Positions 7,306-12,710 of a stretch of 12,710 nt of DNA are shown here, one piece after another. The stretch comes from Halobacteriovoraceae bacterium. Its GTDB lineage: Bacteria; Bdellovibrionota; Bacteriovoracia; Bacteriovoracales; Bacteriovoracaceae. Numbering within the stretch: position 1 is the stretch's first letter; the number at the start of each line of letters is the position of its first letter. The notes beneath the pieces were generated by a model that saw only the letters and a program-made list of their open reading frames with translations, searched no databases and was not told the DNA's origin. Position numbers and translations under genes: made by a program. The stretch spans positions 1 to 12,710 of the forward strand of contig JABJPQ010000696.1 of assembly GCA_018663815.1 (NCBI GenBank), given 5' to 3'.

Positions 7306-7752
7306 ATGAAGGTTTTATTAGTATTATTTAGTCTATTCACGACACCGCAAGTATTTGCACAAACAAGCTTGAGCATAAGACCGTCACATTTTCATTTTGG
7401 TGGAACTTCTCTATACTGCAAAGAAGGCAAGGCATTTATTCAAGTATCAGGAAATACAACTGGTTGCTATCAACCGGGACCAGCATATATCTCTAAATAT
7501 GAGGTACTAGAAATAATCAACAACTATGAAGAAGATATACTAGGAAGAATTTTTCGAACGGGGGTAAATGGAATAATTGCTATAACGGCAATCGATCTAG
7601 GTCATCGTTATCGCTGTGATAATCCAAGGGGAGTGCCATATTATAAATCAGTTCAGATACCGTTGATGGTAGGTTTATGGGAGGTTCAAACCTCTAATAA
7701 AAAATATAGAACTACGATAGGACGTAACACTTGTGAAATAGAAGAAATATAA
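7306..7752 (+). CDS. Small secreted protein of unknown function (four cysteines)
   Basis: This 148-residue protein has a signal peptide ending at VFA18-Q19 (AxA-like site). The mature part of about 130 residues carries four cysteines (38, 54, 104, 143), enough for two disulfides in the periplasm or outside the cell. No enzymatic motif, membrane segment or lipobox is visible and I do not recognise a family. AAGGAG precedes the ATG at a good distance. It is divergent from the XRE-type regulator with a palindromic operator between them, so it is probably that regulator's target. A hairpin terminator follows its stop by 12 nt, so it is likely monocistronic. Confidence 0.8.
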   Translation: MKVLLVLFSLFTTPQVFAQTSLSIRPSHFHFGGTSLYCKEGKAFIQVSGNTTGCYQPGPAYISKYEVLEIINNYEEDILGRIFRTGVNGIIAITAIDLGHRYRCDNPRGVPYYKSVQIPLMVGLWEVQTSNKKYRTTIGRNTCEIEEI

Positions 7753-7764
7753 TAAATTATTGCT

Positions 7765-7790
7765 AAGGAGGCTCCTAATTAAGCCTCTTT
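7765..7790 (+). terminator. Putative terminator hairpin after the secreted-protein gene
   Basis: A 9-bp stem with one G-U pair, AAGGAGGCT (7765-7773) with AGCCTCTTT (7782-7790), and an 8-nt loop lies 12 nt after the stop. The descending arm ends in only three T, so the U-tract is short. The remaining sequence to 7950 holds no gene I can support. Confidence 0.55.
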
Positions 7791-7950
7791 GGTAACTAAA
7801 TTCTAAAATTTTTACTCCAACAGTTGAGACCTGGAACACTAAAAATAAAAGTAATATAACGATTAAGTCCTGATGGTTTTGAACAGTTGCGAAGAGCACT
7901 TCTTCTTTTTCTGTGTGCTCGTGACTGTAGTCAACAGAATCAGTGTGTGC

Positions 7951-7976
7951 AAAAAAAGAGCGCCATTCAGACGCTC
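7951..7976 (-). terminator. Intrinsic terminator of the secreted cysteine-rich protein gene
   Basis: Read on the minus strand, GAGCGT and GCGCTC form a six-pair stem (five Watson-Crick pairs plus one G-U) with a 7-nt loop, followed at once by seven T (7951-7957 on the plus strand as A). It starts about 24 nt after the stop of the minus-strand gene ending at 8000. It is the clearest intrinsic terminator in the window. Confidence 0.82.
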
Positions 7977-7999
7977 ACTTCCCCTTAGCTTCAAAAAAA

Positions 8000-8737
8000 T
8001 TACCTATAATAGGTGTATACTTTATGACTTATCTGATCTTCATAATTAAAAGTAAAATCAACGAGTGCCTTTGCCTCTAAGGATGGTACCATTGATGCAC
8101 ATGCTTTTTGCATTTCTTCCATTGTATCCTCTTTAATCGTCATATATTCATGAATTTGAGGAACTCTCACTGATGATGAAAATTCGGAATCATCAACTAC
8201 TTCAGAAAATCTATTCATTATAAACTCTCCTCTCTTGTTGTAGGCAAACTGAGGATCTTTTACTGCTCCATAAATTTTAACTGTACTTACTTCAATCCAT
8301 AAGCCGTACTTGTTTCCTCTTTTAAAGCACCTACCTATCTTTGTTCCAATTACTTTTGTTCGCAAATGTATATTTTTAACTCTCTCTTCATTTTTCAACG
8401 CCCCAATATAACTTGCATTACCATACTGACAATACCGTGTGATATTTGCTCCACACTCCCTTGAAGAAAATGAGTAAGCATTATAATCTTCAATGATTAA
8501 GTTCTTTTTAGAGCAAGTCGTTTTATCATAAAAGTCTTGGCAATTTGTTCTCATTGATTTTCTGGCATTCGATTTCGCAACTCTTAGTGCCACTTTATGT
8601 CCAAAGAAATCAGTCATCGACTCACCTCTGCCTACAATTACGGTATCAGCAATTTTTGGTATTAATTGCTTAGCATGCGCTGTCGAAATACATGTCATTA
8701 AAATTAAAAGTGTTGCTGTTAAAATGTTTTTTTTCAT
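8000..8737 (-). CDS. Secreted cysteine-rich protein of unknown function
   Basis: This 245-residue protein has a signal peptide (MKKNILTATLLILMTC to about AHA22) and six cysteines in the mature part (66, 75, 95, 103, 137, 213). The segment VIVGRGES...ALRVAKSNARKSM (33-62) has the look of LPP20/SIMPL-type exported proteins, where a G-x-G-x-S strand precedes an Ala-rich helix; that is a weak resemblance only. Cys16 is inside the hydrophobic core and does not form a standard lipobox. The start is supported by GGAGA (8743-8747) 6 nt ahead. It has its own candidate promoter (8775-8803) and terminator (7951-7976), so it is probably a single-gene unit. No function is assigned. Confidence 0.82.
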   Translation of the reverse strand: MKKNILTATLLILMTCISTAHAKQLIPKIADTVIVGRGESMTDFFGHKVALRVAKSNARKSMRTNCQDFYDKTTCSKKNLIIEDYNAYSFSSRECGANITRYCQYGNASYIGALKNEERVKNIHLRTKVIGTKIGRCFKRGNKYGLWIEVSTVKIYGAVKDPQFAYNKRGEFIMNRFSEVVDDSEFSSSVRVPQIHEYMTIKEDTMEEMQKACASMVPSLEAKALVDFTFNYEDQISHKVYTYYR

Positions 8738-8774
8738 AATGGTCTCCGCTTATTTTGTTATTGTTTGTTGAGTA

Positions 8775-8803
8775 CTTATAAGGGATAACTTGAATAACTG
8801 TAA
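8775..8803 (-). promoter_or_regulatory. Putative promoter of the secreted cysteine-rich protein gene
   Basis: On the minus strand TATAAG (8775-8780) is preceded, after 17 bp, by TTACAG (8798-8803). The predicted start is near 8768, giving a leader of about 30 nt. The -10 matches five of six consensus bases; the -35 is poor. Confidence 0.35.
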
Positions 8804-8818
8804 TATCTTTGAGAACAA

Positions 8819-8841
8819 GGTGGTTTCAGAATGAGACCACC
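8819..8841 (-). terminator. Strong hairpin downstream of the BCCT transporter, probable terminator
   Basis: GGTGGT (8819-8824) pairs with ACCACC (8836-8841), extended inward by three more pairs including one G-U, around a 5-nt loop. On the minus strand it lies about 90 nt past the transporter stop and is followed by the T-rich TTGTTCT rather than a pure T run. It also lies just upstream of the candidate promoter of the next gene, fitting a boundary between two units. The rest of 8842-8930 shows nothing recognisable. Confidence 0.5.
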
Positions 8842-8930
8842 CAAGTATTAATTTCACGGTTTCAACAACATCTAGGTTCAGTAAGTGTCGTGTAAAACGA
8901 TTTATTTTTAATAATTTAGCATGGGTCTCG

Positions 8931-10718
8931 TTAGGACAAACTCTCCGAACTCAAACCCTTAACTGCTTCCTCAAGCAGGTGTTCTTGCTCAATCTCATTC
9001 ATTTTTTTCTCAACAGCATCTTCCACGAAGTCTTCCTGAGAAAATCCGATGTAAAGGGAGTATATCATGAGCAATAAAATAAATGCGAAAGGAAGGCCGG
9101 TGCAAATAGATGCTGTTTGCAGAGTCTTAAGCCCACCTCCAATGAGAAGTGTAGCCGCAACGACACCTTCCATTATGGCCCAAAAGACTCTTTGTGGAAT
9201 TGGCGAATCTAGTTTCCCTCCTGAAGTTAAATGATCAACCACAAGTGAACCTGAGTCTGATGAGGTCACGAAGAAAACAATCACGAGTATAATTGCAATA
9301 ATAGACAAAACATTTGTGAGCGGGAAGTGCTCCAACATACTAAACAGCGCAGTGGAAACGTTGGCTTTAACAGCACTGACAATATCCGCTTTGCCTGTCA
9401 TTTGAAGAAAGATCGCAGAGTTTCCAAAAACACTCATCCATATAAAAGAGAGAAAACTTGGAATGAGAGTTACACCTATAATAAATTCTCGGACTGTTCT
9501 TCCCTTAGAAATTCTAGCAATAAACATACCCACAAATGGTGCCCACGAGATCCACCATGCCCAGTAAAACACAGTCCAGCTATCTTGCCAGTGAGTTGCC
9601 TTAAAAGTTTCTGTCCATAAGCTTAACTGAGTTAGATTAGAAAAATAAAAACCCAAATTTTGAGTTAAACCACTGAGAATAAAAACGGTAGGTCCGACAA
9701 TTAGTACAAACAACATAAAGATACCGGCTAGTCCCATATTCATAGTGCTGAGGTATTTAACCCCTTTATCTAGACCTGACATTACTGAAAGAGTAGCCAC
9801 TGCAGTTATCGATGCAATCAAAATGACTTGAACCGTTGTACTAATTTCAACTCCCCACAGGGCATTCAGACCAGCATTAACTTGTTGAACTCCAAGTCCT
9901 AAAGAAGTCGCAAGCCCTGCAAGAGTTGCAAGTACGGCCAGGATATCGATTAAATTTCCCCAAAATCCATATATTTTATCTCCCAACAAAGGATAGAAAA
10001 TACTTCGTATGGTTAATGGCAATCCCCTATTATAACTAAAAAATGCAAGCGCTAATCCTACAAGGCTATAAATGGCCCAAGGGTGAATGCCCCAATGAAA
10101 AAAAGTAACCCCCATAGCTGCTTGTGCAGCCTCTGGTGTTCCTGGAAGTATGCCTGAGAACATAGGAGATGGACTAGACAAGTGGTATATAGGCTCCCCT
10201 ACACTCCAAAACATAAGACCAATTCCCATTCCTGCACTAAGAAGCATAGAGAACCAAGCAAAAGTGCTAAATTCTAGCCTTGCTTTCAGTCCACCAATTC
10301 TAATTTTTCCAAATCGGCTAAAACAAAAGTATAAACAAGCGACGATAATGATATTAACTGTCAAAATAAAAAGCCAACCAGTTTTTGTTGTAATATACTT
10401 CAAAGTAGCGCTAAAAAACTCTGCAGCTTGCTCATGAAACATAAGATTTAAGCAGATAAAAATGGCTAAAAAAATGCTAGAGACCACAGTCACGTGAGGA
10501 TGAATATCAAAGCCAAATTTATTCCAATTATTCTCTCCAGGTTCCTGTGTTGGAGCATCATCATAGAAAGAGGCAGTTGGTTTTATTTGCAGTCCCTCAA
10601 AAGGAACTCTATTTTTCATAGCAAGAGAACGTGCGATTTTCTCTGCTTTTTTGAGTTTATGGCTCAATGAAATTTTCTGCATGACCTCAGTTTCATCTTC
10701 ATCTCTAATATGACTCAT
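8931..10718 (-). CDS. BCCT-family transporter, probably Na+-coupled glycine betaine uptake
   Basis: This is a 595-residue inner-membrane transporter of the betaine/carnitine/choline family, with about 12 hydrophobic segments between an N-terminal cytoplasmic stretch (1-70) and an acidic C-terminal tail (560-595). Family marks are GMGIGLMFWSVGEP (163-176), HWGIHPWAIYSL (208-219), and the signature YWAWWISWAPFVGMFIARIS (385-404) with the substrate-box tryptophans. TSSDSGS (485-491) corresponds to a Na+-site region. In Corynebacterium BetP the GxGxG stretch goes with betaine and sodium, while choline/proton members have Asp at its last position; here it is Gly167, supporting betaine uptake. That is family knowledge applied by inference. 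It imports osmoprotectants under salt stress. AAGGA (10726-10730) lies 7 nt before the ATG. It is flanked by gaps on both sides, so likely monocistronic. Confidence 0.95.
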   Translation of the reverse strand: MSHIRDEDETEVMQKISLSHKLKKAEKIARSLAMKNRVPFEGLQIKPTASFYDDAPTQEPGENNWNKFGFDIHPHVTVVSSIFLAIFICLNLMFHEQAAEFFSATLKYITTKTGWLFILTVNIIIVACLYFCFSRFGKIRIGGLKARLEFSTFAWFSMLLSAGMGIGLMFWSVGEPIYHLSSPSPMFSGILPGTPEAAQAAMGVTFFHWGIHPWAIYSLVGLALAFFSYNRGLPLTIRSIFYPLLGDKIYGFWGNLIDILAVLATLAGLATSLGLGVQQVNAGLNALWGVEISTTVQVILIASITAVATLSVMSGLDKGVKYLSTMNMGLAGIFMLFVLIVGPTVFILSGLTQNLGFYFSNLTQLSLWTETFKATHWQDSWTVFYWAWWISWAPFVGMFIARISKGRTVREFIIGVTLIPSFLSFIWMSVFGNSAIFLQMTGKADIVSAVKANVSTALFSMLEHFPLTNVLSIIAIILVIVFFVTSSDSGSLVVDHLTSGGKLDSPIPQRVFWAIMEGVVAATLLIGGGLKTLQTASICTGLPFAFILLLMIYSLYIGFSQEDFVEDAVEKKMNEIEQEHLLEEAVKGLSSESLS

Positions 10719-10830
10719 ATAATTTTCCTTTTAGGTTTTTCACAGAAAACTTTCTAGAATTTAACAGAAATTGAGCCTTTCATATATTTTTGAGTTCATC
10801 AACATAATGATTTTATATTGTCTTATTACC

Positions 10831-10862
10831 CAGAGTTTAGGAGTTCGTTTAATCCAACTCTG
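10831..10862. other. Unexplained inverted repeat upstream of the transporter gene
   Basis: CAGAGTT (10831-10837) and AACTCTG (10856-10862) are exact inverted repeats. GGA and TCC can extend the stem inside after a 2-nt bulge. There is no T run on either side, so it does not look like an intrinsic terminator. The 273-bp gap between the transporter start and the next gene's stop otherwise holds only tiny frames, none with convincing coding support. Confidence 0.3.
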
Positions 10863-10991
10863 TACTTTCTTCAAGGAGTAGGATTCTTTATGGCCAATAT
10901 CATTTCTCTATTTTAAGAAGTTTGTTTAAGCAAATAAATCATACCCTTGAAATACAAAAACTAATATTCGTGTGTGTTAGGTAATTTTACT

Positions 10992-11357
10992 CTAGTCATT
11001 CATACCGTATGTCAAAAGTTGACTTCTGACTAACTTGCAGTTATCCGCTGCTGAAAGACTATCTATTTGGTAGAAGCGAATTGTTTTCTTTATATCTCTA
11101 CTCGTAAGAGAGGCATGATCAATTTTTGAGCCAATAAAAACAGTGAAAGCAGAATCTTTGGAAGTATGTGGAGCTTGAGTAGTTTGAATATCAATTTTGG
11201 GGTAAGTAATTTCAAGCTCAGCATAGGGAGTATCTTGTACCCCCTGTACTCCAACGGTACACGAACCTATGCTTATTTTCCCCGCAGAGATTTCAATATT
11301 TTCAGCAAAAGCAGTTACTGATGATAATGCTATTAATACTATGATTAACTTCTTCAT
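10992..11357 (-). CDS. Small secreted protein of unknown function (two cysteines)
   Basis: From the ATG at 11355-11357 the product is 121 residues: a classical signal peptide (MKKLIIVLIALSSVTAFA, cleavage after residue 18) and a mature chain of about 103 residues with Cys33 and Cys107, possibly one disulfide. I recognise no domain. The frame is open further upstream to an ATG at 11391-11393, which would add three copies of MEKA. The inner start is preferred because it gives a clean Lys-Lys signal peptide and has GGAG 6 nt ahead. The two other in-frame ATGs (11367-11369 and 11379-11381) also have GGAG at the same distance; only the outermost ATG (11391-11393) lacks it. See the repeat entry. 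No promoter or terminator is clear. It is divergent from the lipase-like gene at 11611. Confidence 0.78.
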   Translation of the reverse strand: MKKLIIVLIALSSVTAFAENIEISAGKISIGSCTVGVQGVQDTPYAELEITYPKIDIQTTQAPHTSKDSAFTVFIGSKIDHASLTSRDIKKTIRFYQIDSLSAADNCKLVRSQLLTYGMND

Positions 11358-11395
11358 AGCTTTCTCCATAGCTTTCTCCATAGCTTTCTCCATAG
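11355..11395 (-). repeat. 12-bp tandem repeat carrying a Shine-Dalgarno and start codon in each unit
   Basis: On the minus strand the unit GAGAAAGCTATG occurs three times in a row (11355-11390) and is preceded by a 5-bp partial copy. Because 12 is a multiple of three, all four ATGs are in one frame. Three of them, including the innermost, have GGAG placed 6 nt upstream. Copy-number change by slippage would add or remove starts and N-terminal MEKA units without a frameshift. Confidence 0.9.
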
Positions 11396-11506
11396 ATTTA
11401 TCTCTAGTTTTTAATCCTAATTCTTTGTCTTAATCATACAAGAACATTGAAAACGACAGATCACCTTAGAAAAATTTTCATGGGTGTATAGGTTTTTAAC
11501 AATCAT

Positions 11507-11540
11507 GTCTATCTGACTTTAAATTGTATAAAGTTTAGAC
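11507..11540. promoter_or_regulatory. Two-part inverted repeat in divergent region, possible operator
   Basis: ACTTTA (11516-11521) mirrors TAAAGT (11529-11534), and outside them GTCTA (11507-11511) mirrors TAGAC (11536-11540). The spacing of the outer pair is uneven (4 nt versus 1 nt). It lies between two divergent genes. In this AT-rich sequence part of the symmetry could be chance. Nothing else convincing was seen in 11396-11610. Confidence 0.3.
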
Positions 11541-11610
11541 AGTTTAGTTTTTACCCGAAAACATTACCATTCAATTGTTTTGGCTCCCTATATTAGCTAT
11601 TCTCTAAGCT

Positions 11611-12710
11611 ATGAAAAAATCTATCTTAAATATAATTCGTTGTACCGGTTTTCTTTTCCTACTTATAGGAGTTAGTAACCTCCAGGCCTCTACTGAGGAA
11701 TGCTCGCAAGAGGACATTCAGCACTATATCTTTATCCACGGAATTGGAAGTTCAGGAACGATGGCTTTTGGAGTTATGCGAGAAGCAATTGAAACCCACA
11801 TCGATTGTACTAAAGCCTATCATTTTGAGTATGAGACCAAGAATAGCTCACTTACAACTCATGACTTTGCTAAAGATTTAAATTTACTGCTTGAAACACT
11901 TCCTAAAACAAATAAAAAAAATATTAATTTAATAATGCACTCTCAAGGTGGATTAGTCGGTCTTAAGTGGATGATAAATTCAATTCGTAGTTACCATGGT
12001 TTTTCAAGAAAAATTGTGGAACGGGTTAATCGTTATATTACTTTCGCAACGCCTTTTTGGGGTTCTGACCTTGCCATGATGGGCAATGTTATTTTATTTA
12101 GTGGCTTATCCAAGAATAGTATTTCCCCTTTTGGAAAGCTCCAACTAGAACAAATAGAGTACGGTAGCCCTGTCTTTTTTGATACGGCCCATGTGTTAAG
12201 TCAAAATTGGAAAGGAGCGGTTTCAGAATTTTTACGAAACGAAGTAAAAATGTTAAATATCACGGGAATGGGCCCCTACTCCAGTACAATTATGAGTAAA
12301 CTTGGTGGTTCCCAAAAATTTGAAGGTGATTACTTTGTTAATACCCCTAGCTCACAAATTAATTTTAATTTCGGAAGAGTAGATAATTATGTCTATGAGT
12401 CTAGTATACAAGAAACTGCTAAAATGAAACCACATGATATTGCCAAACAATCTTACGTTTTGGGAACTCATGCAAATATTTATTCTTTTCTAGGCGGGTC
12501 ATATGGTCTTGCAGAGTTACCAAAGAAGTGTCTGGAATTACGTGCTTGTGACCATCCAGGTTATGAAACTCTTTTAACATTTATTCAAACAGGAGAAGTT
12601 ATAACGGACACTGAAATTGCAAAGGTCATACAAGGTTTTGAATTACATGTTGAGCTTGATTTTTATGGCGCAATTTCAGATCCTCAAGCGATTGAATTAA
12701 TGATTAAAAA
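11611..12710 (+). CDS. Exported alpha/beta-hydrolase, lipase/esterase-like, partial (C-terminus beyond right edge)
   Basis: The first 366 residues are visible, running open to the window edge. A signal peptide covers about residues 1-27 (hydrophobic GFLFLLIGV, then LQA). The alpha/beta-hydrolase fold is shown by the oxyanion-side HGIGSSG (from H43) and the nucleophile elbow MHSQGG with Ser111. TFATPFWGSD is like the strand after the elbow in lipases. A candidate catalytic His lies in LGTHANIYSFLG. The usual first Gly of GxSxG is replaced by Met. The ATG directly follows an in-frame TAA (11605-11607), so no upstream extension exists. No Shine-Dalgarno is visible. Resembles triacylglycerol lipase or PGAP1-like esterases; the substrate is unknown. 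Confidence 0.85.
   Translation, partial: MKKSILNIIRCTGFLFLLIGVSNLQASTEECSQEDIQHYIFIHGIGSSGTMAFGVMREAIETHIDCTKAYHFEYETKNSSLTTHDFAKDLNLLLETLPKTNKKNINLIMHSQGGLVGLKWMINSIRSYHGFSRKIVERVNRYITFATPFWGSDLAMMGNVILFSGLSKNSISPFGKLQLEQIEYGSPVFFDTAHVLSQNWKGAVSEFLRNEVKMLNITGMGPYSSTIMSKLGGSQKFEGDYFVNTPSSQINFNFGRVDNYVYESSIQETAKMKPHDIAKQSYVLGTHANIYSFLGGSYGLAELPKKCLELRACDHPGYETLLTFIQTGEVITDTEIAKVIQGFELHVELDFYGAISDPQAIELMIK

Noticed and set aside
7894..7920. Inverted repeat GAGCAC/GTGCTC
   Set aside because: The 15-nt loop and lack of a following T run make it weak; a much better terminator for the minus-strand gene lies at 7951-7976.
9327..9620. A 97-residue plus-strand open frame inside the transporter gene
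   Set aside because: It is antisense to a strongly conserved BCCT coding region and has no domain or signal.
10808..10882. A 24-codon plus-strand frame (ATG at 10808) and a 7-codon frame after AAGGAG at about 10875
   Set aside because: The first has no ribosome binding site; the second is too short and its spacing is long. Neither is supportable as a gene.
11358..11393. MEKAMEKAMEKA as a genuine N-terminal part of the secreted protein
   Set aside because: The outermost ATG has a poor ribosome binding site and the extension is explained by the repeated start unit; the innermost ATG gives a standard signal peptide.

Overview
The window is AT-rich bacterial chromosome with short intergenic gaps, frequent GGAG/AAGGA-type ribosome binding sites, and many small secreted proteins of unknown function. 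The TIGR02147/DUF4423-like regulator, the abundance of exported orphan proteins and a BCCT compatible-solute transporter suggest a marine or brackish member of the Bdellovibrionota (Bacteriovorax/Halobacteriovorax-like). This is an inference from gene content, not a demonstrated placement. No tRNA, rRNA, CRISPR array, IS element or phage gene was recognised.

Region 1 (1-4970) is the most distinctive part. A Rieske non-haem iron oxygenase, cut by the left edge, is divergent from a tight four-gene operon: a ketoacyl-ACP synthase III-like thiolase, an OleD-like NAD(P)-dependent reductase, a metallo-beta-lactamase-fold hydrolase and a PaaK/F390-synthetase-like adenylate-forming enzyme. The last two genes overlap their upstream neighbours. 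The set resembles the OleABCD long-chain olefin / beta-lactone pathway, but the hydrolase and ligase slots are filled by unrelated folds. It probably makes an unknown lipid-derived product.

Region 2 (about 5040-5611) is a decayed copy of an alanine-dehydrogenase/N5-(carboxyethyl)ornithine-synthase-like gene. It has stops, frameshifts and an internal deletion, and separates the operon from what follows.

Region 3 (5672-8737) holds a secreted protein with a metzincin-type zinc motif, an XRE-type regulator divergent from a small secreted cysteine protein with a perfect 17-bp palindrome between them, and a second secreted cysteine-rich protein with a clear intrinsic terminator.

Region 4 (8931-11393) holds a BCCT betaine-type transporter and a small secreted protein. 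The start of the latter lies in a 12-bp tandem repeat that copies the Shine-Dalgarno sequence and start codon together.

Region 5 (11611-12710) is the start of an exported alpha/beta-hydrolase (lipase-like) with an altered nucleophile elbow, cut by the right edge.
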